Assembly (NCBI GenBank): GCA_000697055.1
Contig: JNDT01001995.1
Coordinates: 1-64,000 of the forward strand
Direction: 5' to 3'
Origin: Saksenaea vasiformis B4078
Taxonomy: Eukaryota; Mucoromycota; Mucoromycetes; Mucorales; Saksenaeaceae
Length of the DNA: 64,000 nucleotides
In this document: positions 25,441 through 40,100 of the stretch, piece after piece
Layout: every line of letters begins with the position of its first letter
Numbering within the stretch: the stretch's first letter is position 1
Made by a program: the position numbers and the translations under genes
Notes under the pieces: generated by a model
What the model was told of the DNA's origin: nothing
Seen by the model: only the letters and a program-made list of their open reading frames with translations
Databases searched by the model: none

Positions 25441-28146
25441 TCCCAACGTGAAATTATTCCACGAGAACGTATGGGGATATTTAACTGACGCAAATGTTTA
25501 TCCAAAATCCATAATTTTCTTGTAATAGCGAGCCAGCAGGTTCCCAGCCTCTAGGCCCATAGTTTGGCTCAGGAAGGCACTTTGAGTATTGGGAGCAGTA
25601 GATGGCTTTTTGAATAAGAAAACAATAAGGCACATGATTCATCGGTATTTGTATTTGGATGTCTCGAAAGGGATGAACCCCATGTGGTCAATGCACGGTG
25701 ATCGATTTTATGATTATCGTACTTTCCGAGAAACAAAACTTAATCATGTATCCATATGCATAGCATTGCGCTAATTGCTCTCCAACTAGTTTTTGACTGC
25801 ACAATTGCTCCTGTTACATCAGAGAGCTGGCGTGTTCTAGTTACGCCTTCCATGCACTTAAAAGTAGCGAAACTTCCTAGTTTAAGTTAAAGACTACGTG
25901 TAGAAAGGGTTGCCGTATCGATAGTACCGATCGTGCCGCGTGTATCATGGTTCTTGGTTCTTTAGCCGAAGTCAAGGTGCAATACCCACTAAGTATCTAA
26001 AAAAGGAGCCTGACGCGACAAATTAGCGGAAAATTAAGCGCAAGTCTTTCCCAAGAGCATGATTCGACAAGCCAGTTATGTCCGTCAATCGGTAAAGGTA
26101 TTGGTTCGCATTACTGGAATGCCCTATAAACTCGCTTGTCCTAATTTTCTTTTAAATACCTATTGGTCATTTTCCTAAAACATCCATATGTGAATAGTTT
26201 CACCTGTACTGCTCGTCAAGGAACTGCCTTATCCGCTGCAGCACTGTTACACTGCATCGCCATCAATTAACACAGATGAGGCGTGACAGATTGAACTGCC
26301 TGTGAATTTATCGCAGAAATAGAGCGCTTTATGTAGGCCATACTTTGGTTCCACCCATATCAGCTGTTAGTAAGTATTGTAAACCGGAAAGGGCTGTTGC
26401 GACATTGTCTTTTTTTCTATGATCCTTGTACGGTAGTTGTGACGACTGCGCCTCCTGATAGTGGTACAAGGACTATTGTTACATTCAAACAATAGTACTG
26501 TTCGAAGGGGTTTCTATTGGAATATCACGCGCAAAAAAAAAAAAAAACAAAAACAAAAAAAAGGTTTTTGAAGGGATTATTACTTCTTTCCCAAGGATTC
26601 TTTTCACTACATCAGGTAACAAAATTGTTTTTAAGATCGGCTCATTTCATAGCAGTATTCAAAGTTCGTGGTACGGGCTGTCATCAGGACTCTCATCTAG
26701 GATAAGGTTTGGATTCGAAACATATTTTCTAGCACGGGAAATTCTCCTTCAGTTACCCATGTAGTCATCCGATACTCATATTAGGCAAATTCGACGTCAA
26801 ATAACGAATGTACCATCTAATCAGGGGCGCAAATGTTGCTTCTAATCAAACTTACATTTTACACAGCCGACCTTGGCCGATCGCCACTGTATATTTTCAA
26901 CTCAAGCTGTGAGAAGTCCCGGGTACGTTTCGCGCGATGACGGAAATTCCATGTCAAAGCTTTTTCTTTTTTTTTTTTTTTGTAACGGATAAGCGCTGGG
27001 GAATTTTTTTTTTCTCGGAAGCTGTTCCGGGATGACTAAGAATAAACAATGCTTCTTCTATGTTGCTATGAAAAAACGGTTAAACAGGAAATTCTAGATA
27101 TGATAAGCCCTTCGATTTTGTCTTTACTTGATGCTGCAACCTTAAGTAATATTATCATCATCAGGAAAATTCACTGAAAACAGGTCTAGACCAAAAAGGA
27201 CGGCAAGTCCAAATCAAGGCTTGGTGTAGCACCAGTGCTTCAAAAAGACATCCGTCCTGCAGCAAGAAAATCACCGACATGAGGGTCGTCCGTTATGCAT
27301 CCCTTGAGTTTATTCTAGAAAATACCCGGATAGGATGTCACTGTTAAGCATATTCTCACATGCTCAGGTACTATTCATGATAAATATAACCTATGTCCGT
27401 TTTTTCATGGAAAAAGTGATCCGATCGGTTGTGTTGACAAAATAGAAACGGCAAAAGAAGAGAAAAAGGAACCTTCAGTACGACGGGCATGTAAAATTTC
27501 TGGCTCCTGCCAAAAATATGGCTCGGTGCTACTCGTAAGACTATGGACCAGATCGTCTACATAGAAACCTACATAGCAAAGAACGGATAAAAGGCCTATA
27601 GAAGGACAAAGTTCCGAGGGCTTCACTTCCGGACCATTCGGGAAAGAGATAAAAATTTCACGCAAAAAGGGTTTGCCACTAGGTAGAAGCTGTCGTTATG
27701 GAACTAGTTTTGGCGTTGGTTCGTGTCACAATTTGGATGAATTCATGTGCTACCTTCTCGGTCACGGCATTAAGACAGTAAAAAAAGACTGACAACCAAG
27801 TGGAAAATGGTGAAGCACCGTAGCACAGGCAAAATGTTCATGTATTACAAGTTCGAAATAGAATTAAGTCTACTTTTTATATCGCCATCTTCTTTATGCT
27901 GTGTCTGAACTAAAAGTACCCTCTAGTTTCGGCTCACACGCCCAACCACAACTGATAATTTCAGATCTCATTTGTCGCGTTCTTTCTTCTCTTTCTCTTT
28001 GCTCCTTTTTGCTTTCTTCTTCACCAAGAAGTGTGTAAAAAAGTAAAAGCAGTTTCTCCATCTCTTGCTTTTTTTTCTTTTAGCCTCTTTAAAATAACGC
28101 GCCTATACGTATACGACACTTATCACAAGGCAGCGACAAAAAAACA
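25441..28146. other. Gene-poor stretch upstream of the giant gene
   Basis: No supported gene. Contains a perfect 9-bp hairpin (ACTATTGTT/AACAATAGT, 26472-26496), A-rich and T-rich runs (26533-26563, 26965-26982) and, just before the giant gene's ATG, a strongly pyrimidine-rich leader (about 27975-28082, TTCTTCTCTTTCTC-like), typical of fungal promoters and 5' leaders of well expressed genes. Confidence 0.5.
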
Positions 28147-31100
28147 ATGTTTACAACAAGTGAAAAGTTTCCTGATGGATGGTTCTTCATAAAGAACATG
28201 AGCAACGGCTACGTCCTGATGGTCGAAAACGCCGCAGATGTTCCTGGGGCCGCTGTTGTCCTATCAAATCTTCGAACAAAAGATTTCGATCCCCAGCTCT
28301 GGCGACATGATGAGGACGGTCGCTTGTATAATAAAAAAACCGGCCTAGTAATGGATGTCGCCAAAGGTATGTTGGGTTTCTGACAGGAGTGGAGTTTTGT
28401 CATATGTGTGCTACTATGAACGGGAGCAATCCGAGCGTTTGGGGGGAATTCTTTCAGTTACGGGGAAGCACAGACATATCATTGGACATGGCAACTCCGA
28501 TAAAATCCGTTGTTTGGACAGGGCATTCATGGCACTTTTTTAAACATAGGAAATGCAAAGGCGGGAACAGACATTGTGCAACAAGCCGTTGCCAACAGCA
28601 ACAATCTCCAGGAATTCGGTCTTTCTTCAGATGGCCATATTTATCTCAAGCAAAAGTCAAATTTGGTCCTTGGAATTAAGGAATCCTTCTTCTCAAGACG
28701 TGAAGGTCTTCATGTTCACCTTCAACTAGTCGATAAGCGCCACCTTGATCGCAAAGAACAGAGATGGGACTTTGTGTTACCCATTATCAAATCCGTCACA
28801 CCTTCCGCTACAGCCTCGGCTACCAGTCTCAAAAGAAGCACCAGCACAAGCTCTGTTGGAAGCTCTGCTAGCGGAAGACCCCCTGTATCCAAAGATGTCT
28901 CCCAAATTAAGGAAGATGGTACGGAATGGAGGGAAAAAAGCTCATGCAGCTCAAATTTCTTTTCATTTAGATGCTCGCTCTATCCGTTCCTCGACGTCTA
29001 CTACTTCTAGCTTGGATCAAGACGATGGTCGAATCCCAGCTGGTACTTTCCCTGAAACTGCTTTCTTCCTCAAATCACAGGAGAATGGATTTTACGTTGG
29101 TGTTGAAGCCGGCGCTGTTTCCAAGCCCGGTAGCCGTATGACAATTGATTCGCTGCGCAAGACTGCATATGACAGCCAATTGTGGACGTTTGACTCCGCT
29201 ACAAGCCGAATCGTGAATAAGCACTCTGGCTTCATTCTCTCCGTAGAAGGAAATTCCCTGAAGGATGATGCGTATGTCTGCCAAACCTCTCCCACAGACA
29301 AGTCAAGCAAGTACAACGCATGGACTCTGTCTGCTGAAAACGAAATCTGCCTCAAGAGCGATCCCTCGTGGGTCCTTGGCTTTAAAGATAGCTGGTTCGG
29401 AATGAACCGTGAAGGTGCTCACCTCCATTTGCAAAAGAAGACAAAAAGCAACAACCACCAACGATTCAGCGTCGTTCTGCCAATTTTCAAGAAACGTACT
29501 ACTGAATCCACCACCACAGTTGAGCAGCACGGCGTCTTCCCCGAAGGCTGGTTCTTTGTCAAGAGTCAGGCTCACGGTCTCGTTCTCACAGTGCTGGAAT
29601 CCGGTGCCTTGGCTGCAGAGGCTGTAGCCGTCAAACTAGACACCGCCAACTATTCCCGTCAATTATGGAAATATCAGGAAGGTTACCTTATTAATAAGGC
29701 ATCTGAGATGGTGCTCGATGTCACTGGTGGTCAGTTTTGGGGAGTGTTCTAGACTGCTGGATGTCTGAAATTTTTTTTAGGCTCCATTGCTGCAGGTTCC
29801 GGTGTCTGTCAATACAAGAAGAAAAAGAAGGATAACGTCAATCAACAATGGGCTCTCACCGTTGAAGGCTTTATCCACGTGAAAAACCACAAAGCGCTTG
29901 TTCTTGCTGTCGATGATAACCAGCAAGTCAAGTCCCGTGTGTACTTGTCGGAGAAGAAGTCCTCTGAATACAAGGCCCAGCGCTGGAACTTTGTCCTACC
30001 AGTATTCAAGAAAAAGCCTGGTAAGTCATCACCCTCATTGCGTAAACCTGATGTACTAATGTCGGCCATTGCTGCCTATAGCTACACGTGAAGTCACTTC
30101 GCGCACGACTGTCAAGAAAACCGTCAGCTACCAATATGCACACTATCCCGCGGGTTGGTTCTTCATTCGATCCTTTACCGCTGGTTCAACCAAGGAAAAT
30201 CCTCTGGTCTTGACAGCCGACAAGGAGAAGGAATCAATTCACTTGGCCCAACTCAGCCGTGAAAACTGGCACACTCAGTTGTGGACCTACTACCGGGGCG
30301 TTATCATCAACTACGAAACTCAGTTAGCTCTGGATGTCAGCGGTAAGTTTTTCGGAACAAAGCGAACATAAAGCCGCAGAACTGAGCTGTTCATTACCAT
30401 TTTTATAGCTATCTCATCTGGTTCAGGCCTTGTTCAGGGTAAGCAACAGGAGCGTCCCACAAGCCAACATTGGTACTTCTCTGTTGATGGCTACTTTGTT
30501 CATGCCTTCGAGCCTTCACTTAACCTTATTGCTGAGACTGGATCCGATGGCCAGCATAAATTGGTTCTTGCTGACCACCAATCGGTTAAGGAACATCACC
30601 GTTGGGGACTTTTGACGCCATCATTTGGCTACAAGGAAGGTGCCCAGACCCTTCTGTATTGGTCTAATGCCATTATCAATGAATGGCGCAAGTCTGGACA
30701 ACAAACCATTCAAAAGGCTGTGCCACGTGCGGCTTCCTGGCCAGAAGATGCTTTCTTCATTGGTGGCCAAGATGGCTATGCCCTTGTTCCCGAAAAGTGT
30801 GAAGCATATTCTGCTATCGTGGTCCGAAAGATCAACTTGGAACAGATCGACATCTTCAAGTGGGCCTTCCGAAACGGCTATCTCGTGCATTGCTCAACTG
30901 GACTTGTCTTGCATGCTTCCGGTTAGTATACGTCCCTACGGTATAACTCGTAATCCAGTACACCTGGCTTACCACGATTGTTTCCTATAGATTCTCTGGC
31001 ACACGGTAGCAAGTTGATCCTGAGAGGCGAACTCACTACAGATAGCAAGCACGCCGACGATCGTCAACTCTGGTCTGTCCAAACTGATGGTTCTATTGTG

Positions 31101-34100
31101 TCCGAAACTTCTACTGGTCTTGGCTTGCACCTTATCCAAAAGGGAGAGAGCTGGATTGTTCAGTTGGCCGATATTAAGCAAGTTTCCACTCACTATTCTT
31201 GGAGATTCCTTTACGGCAAGTATGAACGCCGCTACACTGAAAAAGAGAAGAAGGAGCTATCTGTCATCATCGGTTTCCAAAGAATTGTCTTGACAGTCTT
31301 CTCCACTCATAAGAGCACTGCCAACCGTAAGCTTGTGACGCATCGCTATGGTGTTTTCCCCGAGAGCTGGTTCTTTATCCGTTCCAAGGATGACAGCTCG
31401 TTGATCGTTACTGTATCCAGCACAAAGGAAGGTGCGAACCTGGTGTTGGCTAAACTGGATTTCAAGATCTTCCGACGCCAATTATGGCAGCACCGCGACG
31501 ATGGCTGCCTTGCTAACATGGAATCTGACTATGTGATTGACGTGGCTGGTGGCAAGCTCATGCCCGGATGTGATGTCATCCAGTACCACGAGAAGTTCTT
31601 GCGCAGAAGCCGAAAGAATCAGCAATGGGGCCTTTCGGTGGACGGCCACATTCACCCTCAAGCACGACCTGGTCTGGTTCTTTCTCCAAAGGGTAACAAG
31701 GCAAAGGAAGGTGCTGAATTGCAAGTCGCTGCCCGTGGTCAGCTCAGCAACACCTATCAGCAATGGAGCTTTGCTTCTCCTGTCTTCGGAAAACGCAACC
31801 AACAACGTTCCATGGTCTCAGCTGTCCAGCGTAACGATAGCGATCTTTTTGTGGATAGCATTGGCGATGCAAGCGTCCAGGTTTCGTCTGGCGAACGTTA
31901 CGAGCGCGTCACCAAGCGTACAATTGTCCGGCGATGGGCTGTCTTCCCTACAGACGGTTTCTTTATTCGTTGCACCGGTGGCAAAGAACAGCTTGCGCTC
32001 ACTGTTGAGCAAAAGCCGAGAGTTAGCAGCTCTGGTCACAATGAGTATGAAGTTACTCTCCGTGCTTTGAACTTCAAGCAGTATAAGTGGCAGTTCTGGA
32101 CTTTTGAGGACGGCCATCTTATTAACGCGCAAACCGGATTGGCTTTGGATGCGGACATTGTCAAGGATGTCCTGGTGGAGGATGGTTTGAAGACGCAGCT
32201 CTTTGTCCGAGAACGCTCGGTATCCGAAACACAGTACTGGGCTTTGAGCACCAAGGGCGAAGTTCACCTAAGATCGAATGAGCGTATGGTAATTGGTATT
32301 TCTAACGAACAGAGAGCTTCCACAGAGGGAGCTCAGGTAGGATTACGTGAGTTGCGTGTTAGAAAGACTAATGAAAATGGCCGGGAGGAGATCACTTTGC
32401 AATCAGAGCAATGGTTGCGCTGGAGCTTCTTCAAGCCAGTCTTCAGCAAGCGTGCGGTTACAACCGTCGCCGAAGCTGAAGAGTTAGGTGCTGAAATTGA
32501 AGGTTGCGAGGAAGAGACTTTATTTGTAGAGCAGCAAGACGAATCCGGTGACGAAGATTCCTCTTCCGAGGAAGAAGAGTCAGAGGATGAGGATGATGAA
32601 TTGGTTGAAGAACTTGGTGATACAGTCGAGGAAACCGCCTCTGTCGCTACAGAAAAGGCCGTCGAGAAAGCTACCGAGAAGACCGTCGAGTTGAAGAGAA
32701 GCGATAGCACTGCGTCTACCTCAAGTGCGCAGTCTTCTACAAGCTCGAAGCATGGCGCTACTCTGAAGAAGTCGAGCTCGACCAAATCTTTGCGCATCGG
32801 CCGCAAAGACTCGTTCCAACTCGCCGATGGCTATGTTCCCACTGGTTTCGAGAAGGTGGTTCGTTACAAGACTCATCCACACTCTTTCCCCAACGGTTAT
32901 TTCCTGATCAAGAGTCACCTTCATGGCTTTGTTTTGGATGTTGCCGGCGATGCTGCCAATGGCACTCCCGTCATTCTGACACGCATCAAGACTACCGACT
33001 TCGCTAGCCAGCTGTGGTCATTCCGCGACGGTTTCCTGGTGAACCTGAAGGGACAAACTCTAGTACTGGACGCTGCCGAAGACGACATTATCTCTGGAGA
33101 GCGTGTGCATCTGTCTACCCAACGTCCCTCTGGAGAACAGGCTTATGACCAACAGTGGGAATTCTCTCCTGAAGGTGTCATCTATCTTTCTGCCAAACGT
33201 TCGCTAGTCCTTTCGGTCAAGGAGCTTCGTCGTTCGGACAAATACAATTCCATTGATGTGTTTGTGCAAGAAGAAAAGGTTCACGTCAACAAGAAGGATG
33301 CTCGTCCTGAACAACGCTGGGAGATTTTAGTCCCTGGTCTCATTCCTGTCGCTCAGAAGGAAACTGGCGCTCGTATTGTTGAAGCTGGTAAAGTTGGTAC
33401 TGTGACCACCTCAGTTTCTGCCGTGTTCGCCCTCAAATGGTTGAAGGAGGCATTCCACCATAAGATCACTGCTGACAATCAGTGGCCATCTGCTGAAAAG
33501 TGGTTCTTCATTCGTTATGGCGCAGAAAACCACTTCCTCGCTACCGGTCAGGATACGAGCGATGTCGGTGTATATGAGCTTAAAGAGTCAGAGGACTACA
33601 AGCGATTCCTGTGGATCTATGTTGATGGCTATTTAATCAACTACAAGTACAAACTTCGACTTGTTCTCAGCCAATGTAAGAATATAAAAACTTAGGCGGT
33701 TGTTGTGTAAGAGACTAATGCTGTTTTATTTTTTACAACAGCTACTCGCTGGACCCTTTCCGACTCGCAAGAATTCGCGGACCAAACGTTCAGCATCACC
33801 GCCAATGGTATGATCACCGTCCGCACCAAGACTACTATCTACTACCTCCGCATCATTCGCCATACCGCTGGAAACTATCTTTTGGAAGCTTCTACGGACC
33901 AGACTACCAAACAAGACCAAAGTCTGCAGCTTCATGTACCTGTCTTTTCTGATGAACAGTTTCAGGCCGACGCTCGCTCTACTGTTACCACCATTGCGGA
34001 ATGGGTACGCAAGCAGCGCACAACGACTGTGTCGACCGTTCAAAAGGCTCGCCGTGCATTGTTCCCCAAGTCCTCTTGGTTTTTCCTTAAGGTCTCTGGC

Positions 34101-37100
34101 AATCAGAAGGAAGATCTCGTTTTGGCCGTGCAAAATGACTCTACCACCTCTGGAGCTCGATTGGTAATCAAGAAAATCAGCTTCACCAACTTCAAGAGCC
34201 AGCTATGGACTTTCTGCGATGGTTTGCTGATTAACTATGGAAGCAAGCTCGTGATCGACGTGAATGGTAAGAAAAGACGAAAACTATACCTCTTCCTTGA
34301 ACAATAGCTAACATATATGATGTTTACAGGAAGCATTGGTCAACACTCCTATCTCATTCAGTCTACTGAAGCTGGTATCAGCTCTCAGAAATGGGAGTTG
34401 ACTGTCGACGGCCACATTCTTCTGGAAAGTCACGATGACTTCTCCCTCGGTTACAAGGATACTCTGAAAGAGGACTCTGAAGTCGTGTTGACGAGCAACA
34501 GTGTGCAGGTTATCAGCTGGAAGCTCTCTGTTCCAGTGTTCGGAAAGAAGACATCATCCAGCACTGTAGTACAGAGCGTCACTCAAGCTATTGAACAAGG
34601 TGTCCAGTTGGAGAAGACGGAAGACACTAAGATTGAGGAGGTTGTCCATAAGCATCACAGCGATACTGTCAAGGAAATTGCCAAGGAAGTAGGCGTCATT
34701 GCCGCAGCCGGCGCCACAACCGCCGTCGCAGTGGGTGCCATTTCCAAGGTGACGGATACCATTCACCATGCCAATGAAAAGAAGGTCCAGAAGGTAGAAG
34801 GATCGGATAAGAGCCAGACCAAGTCGTCTAGCAGTGTCAAGGTCGTGTCGAAGTCGGTCACCATTGTCGATGAGTCAAAGACCATTATCCGCATGTGGCG
34901 TATTATGCTGATCCAACGCATCCAACGTTGCAAGACTCAAAAAGAACTTGTCGCCACTATCGAAGAATCGCGTCAAATTCTTCATCAGCGCCTCGATCAG
35001 CACTTCAGAGCTTATGGCATTGAGTCTACTCACACGGAATCTTGGTACCTTTCAATTGTAAAGATCAAGGAACTTCTTAATGTCCAGTTCTTCGATACGT
35101 ACCTGAGTAAGCTAAAGACCATCAAGGCTGACGAGAGAGTGTCTATTGCTGAGGTTGGTATCGAATCTACTTTGGACACACTTTCTGGCCAAGTGGAGAA
35201 CCAGCTCGAAGAAGTCATCGTTGAAGAAACTAAGAAGTCTGAGACCGGCGTAACCGACAAGAAGCAAACCGTTGTTCTCAACAATGCTGAGAGAATCCTC
35301 GTCACTGTTGACAACATTCGCCTAATTGTTCGCTTCTGGTTCATCGATCTCTGCGAACAGGTTGCCACCGCATCAAAGAATGGTGCCACTGAGGAGGAAA
35401 TCTCTCAACTCATTCTCGTTGCTCGCAAGGGACTTGACACGGAGCTTCTCCAAGTGAAGTCTTCTGCCTCGAAGATCTCTGCTGGTCTTGAAAATAAGAG
35501 TGCCGACATCGAACAAAAGGTTGTTGCAGTCATCGAACGCACCCAAGCCATTGTGAACGAGAAAATCCAGACAGTTCGCGAGGAGCAAAACTTTGCCGAC
35601 CAGAACAAGCGGACCCAGGTGGCACAGGACCTCGAGGAAGTTGTTATCGCCGAACTTCACGAGTGCAAGAACAAGGTCGTGAAGGATGTGTCCGAGATCC
35701 AGATCAAAGTCGACGTAACCCGTGACTCTGAGGTCGTGGTTGAAACCGCCAAGCCTTCCAAAGTCACGACAGCTACCGTTACATCCACCGTCGTACTTGA
35801 AGATGTGCAAACAACAGTCGCCCAGTGGTATAGCCGCCTCATCACCGACATCAGCAAACGTGCCAAACAGGGTGGTGATAACGCCACTCAGGATATCAAC
35901 ACTATTGTGGCCGACGCCCAAGTTCAGCTTGCGATCACGCTGGAAAAGACCAAACGAACAACAGTCGCTAAATCGCAGGAGTCCCAGCAGAAGTTGTACA
36001 AAACTCTCTCATGGATCCGCTCCAGTGTTTGGACTCAAACAACACACATCAAGCGATTGGGTCTTGAGCTTGCAACCAAGCCAACTGCAGAAATCGAAAA
36101 TAAGCTGGAAGAAATTTCCGTTGCCGGACAGCAGCAAGTTAGTACGGCAATTGAAGACTGCAAGCACACTGTGGAAATCACCGGTACCATCGCCGCCGCC
36201 ACAACGGATAGCTCGACGCACGATACCGCCGATGTCACTAAAGCACAAATCGCCGTTTTCGTTGAGGACACCAAAAACACTGTCTCAGGATGGTTTGCCA
36301 GACTCACTGGACGCATCAGCCAACGCCTTGCACAGGCTGGCGACAATGTATCAACCGATGTTGAATTCATTATCAAGAATGCTCGTGAAGAACTTAGCGT
36401 GATAATTACGGATTCCAAGAAAACCATGGACACCAGATTTTCCGTCCATGGAAGATCAGAGACGGACACATTGATTCTTCAGGAAGCACACAAGAACATC
36501 GAGTTCACTCTCGTGCAGCTTCAAAACAATATCTTAACCCAAGTTACCGAAGTCGAAGAGATCGCCCGCATTGGTGCTACCAACACCGCTGGTTCTGACG
36601 TCTCCGCCAAGCTTCAGGCCATCACTGAGACAACCACGGCGCAGATTGGCTCTGCTCTTACCAAGTCGGAAGATACTGTCGACGAGAAACTACAGGTGAT
36701 CACCGGAAAGCATACCACAGCTCATGTGGATGTAATCCCTGAACATCACACACAGAAAGATGATAGCACGCACACGGCCGGAAAGATCATGGCTGGAGCC
36801 GCAGCTGTTGCCGCTGGCGCTGCTATTGTCCACGAAGTTACCAAGAAGCATGACGATGTCAAGAAGACTGAGGTTGAACACGAGAAGAAGACCGATGTCG
36901 AAAAGAAGGCCGACGTTGTCGAAGTTGTCAAGGATGAAAAGACCGAGAAGACCGAGACGGAGAAGAAGGCTGAAGTTGTCGAGGCCGTCAAGGACGAAAA
37001 GGCCAAGAAGACCGAGACAGAGAAGAAGGCTGAAGTTGTCGAGGTTGTTAAGGACGACAAGGTCAAGAAGGCTGACGAAGTCGTCACGGTTACCGCCGTC

Positions 37101-40100
37101 AAGCATGTCCAGACCACCGTCCGCTCCTGGTTCACTCGTCTCATTGAGGATGTCTCCGCTCGCGCTAAGCAGGGTGGTGATAACGCTTCCAAGGATATCG
37201 AAGTCATCATTGCTAACGCTACCAAGACCATCAATGGTCACCTTGAGCATGTTACCAAGAAGACCGACAATGTCTCTGACAAGTCCGCTATCCTTGAATT
37301 GACCAAGACCGTTGAATGGGCTAAGACCGTGATCGTCCAGCAATCCACCCAAGTCCAGGCTGTCGCCGTCCAAGCTGTGGTCAGCTCAAGCAAGACTGGC
37401 GGAATCGAACAGATGAAGCCTCTTGTTGAAGCCACTCAGCAACAGATCGATGTTGCACTTGAACGTATTGACTCCAAGATTGAAGTCGATGTTGAAGTTG
37501 AACGTATCGCCGAAGTCGAGAAGAAGACAGTGGTTGAAGTCCTTGAGGATGTCAAGGTTCAAAAGGTTAGTATTTGTAGCACCATCAAACGTGCAAAAAC
37601 TAAGGACATGAAGCAGAAGGACGATAAGCATGAGCACAAGCACACTGCTGGCAAGGTTATCGCTGGAGCCGCAGCTGTTGCTGCTGGCGCCGCTATTGTT
37701 CACGAAGTCACCAAGAAGCACGACGATGTCAAGAAGGCTGAGGTTGAACACGAGAAGAAGACCGATATCGAAAAGAAGGCCGACGTTGTCGAAGTTGTCA
37801 AGGATGAAAAGGCCAAGAAGACCGAGACGGAGAAGAAGGCTGAAGTTGTCGAGGCCGTCAAGGATGAAAAGGCCAAGAAGACCGAGACAGAGAAGAAGGC
37901 TGAAGTTGTCGAGGTTGTTAAGGACGACAAGATCAAGAAGGCTGACGAAGTTGTTACCGTCACTGCTGTCAAGCATGTCCAGACCACCGTCCGCTCCTGG
38001 TTCACTCGTCTCATTGAGGATGTCTCCGCTCGCGCTAAGCAGGGTGGTGATAACGCCTCCAAGGATATCGAAGTCATCATTGCTAATGCTACCAAGACCA
38101 TCAACGGTCACCTTGAGCATGTTACCAAGAAGACCGACAATGTCTCTGACAAGTCCGCTATCCTTGAATTGACCAAGACCGTTGAATGGGCTAAGACCGT
38201 TATTGTCCAACAATCTACTCAAGTCCAGGCTGTCGCCGTCCAAGCTGTGGCCAGCTCAAGCAAGACTGGCGGAATCGAACAGATGAAGCCTCTTGTTGAA
38301 GCCACTCAGCAACAGATCGATGTTGCACTTGAACGTATTGACTCCAAGATTGAAGTCGATGTTGAAGTTGAACGTATCGCCGAAGTCGAGAAGAAGACAG
38401 TGGTTGAAGTCCTTGGAGATGTCAAGGTTCAAAAGGTTAGTATTTGTAGCACCATCAAACGTGCAAAAACTAAGGACATGAAGCAGAAGGATGACAAGCA
38501 TGAGCACAAGCACACTGCTGGCAAGGTTATCGCTGGAGCCGCAGCTGTTGCTGCTGGCGCCGCTATTGTTCACGAAGTCACCAAGACGCATGACGATGTC
38601 AAGAAGACTGAGGTTGAACACGAGAAGAAGACCGATGTCGAAAAGAAGGCCGACGTTGTCGAAGTTGTCAAGGATGAAAAGACCAAGAAGACCGAGACGG
38701 AGAAGAAGGCTGAAGTTGTCGAGGCCGTCAAGGATGAAAAGGCCAAGAAGACCGAGACAGAGAAGAAGGCTGAAGTTGTCGAGGTTGTTAAGGACGACAA
38801 GGTCAAGAAGGCTGACGAAGTTGTCACGGTTACCGCCGTCAAGCATGTCCAGACCACTGTCCGCTCCTGGTTCACTCGTCTCATTGAGGATGTCTCCGCT
38901 CGTGCCAAACAGGGTGGTGATAACGCTTCCAAGGATATCGAAGTCATCATTGCTAATGCTACCAAGACCATCAACGGTCACCTTGAGCATGTTACCAAGA
39001 AGACCGACAATGTCTCTGACAAGTCCGCTATCCTGGAATTGACCAAGACCGTTGAATGGGCTAAGACCGTTATTGTCCAACAATCTACTCAAGTCCAGGC
39101 TGTCGCCGTCCAAGCTGTGGCCAGCTCAAGCAAGACTGGCGGAATCGAACAGATGAAGCCTCTTGTTGAAGCCACTCAGCAACAGATCGATGTTGCACTT
39201 GAACGTATTGACTCCAAGATTGAAGTCGATGTCGAAGTTGAACGTATCGCCGAAGTCGAGAAGAAGACAGATGTCGAAAAGAATGCCGATGTTGTCGAAG
39301 TTGTCAAGGATGAAAAGGCCAAGAAGACCGAGACGGAGAAGAAGGCTGAAGTTGTCGAGGCCGTCAAGGATGAAAAGGCCAAGAAGACCGAGACAGAGAA
39401 GAAGGCTGAAGTTGTCGAGGTTGTTAAGGACGACAAGGTCAAGAAGGCTGACGAAGTCGTCACGGTTACCGCCGTCAAGCATGTCCAGACCACTGTCCGC
39501 TCCTGGTTCACTCGTCTCATTGAGGATGTCTCCGCTCGTGCCAAACAGGGTGGTGATAACGCTTCCAAGGATATCGAAGTCATCATTGCTAATGCTACCA
39601 AGACCATCAACGGTCACCTTGAGCATGTTACCAAGAAGACCGACAATGTCTCTGACAAGTCCGCTATCCTGGAATTGACCAAGACCGTTGAATGGGCTAA
39701 GACCGTGATCGTCCAGCAATCCACCCAAGTCCAGGCTGTCGCCGTCCAAGCTGTGGCCAGCTCAAGCAAGACTGGCGGAATCGAACAGATGAAGCCTCTT
39801 GTTGAAGCCACTCAGCAACAGATCGATGTTGCACTTGAACGTATTGACTCCAAGATTGAAGTCGATGTCGAAGTTGAACGTATCGCCGAAGTCGAGAAGA
39901 AGACAGTGGTTGAAGTCCTTGAAGACGTCAAGGTTCAAAAGGTTAGTATTTGTAGCACCATCAAACGTGCAAAAACTAAAGACATGAAGCAGAAGGATGA
40001 CAAGCATGAGCACAAGCACACTGCTGGCAAGGTTATCGCTGGAGCCGCAGCTGTTGCTGCTGGCGCCGCTATTGTCCACGAAATTACCAAGAAGCACGAC

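Noticed and set aside
25441..25620. Minus-strand frame with a Cys/Tyr-rich piece (YCSQYSKCLPEPNYG) resembling a cellulose-binding module end
   Set aside because: Too short, lacks the remaining cysteines and aromatic positions of such modules, and no adjoining exon was found.
26517..26705. Frame of 62 codons starting in the A-rich tract
   Set aside because: Driven by low-complexity AAAAAC repeats; not coding-like after that.
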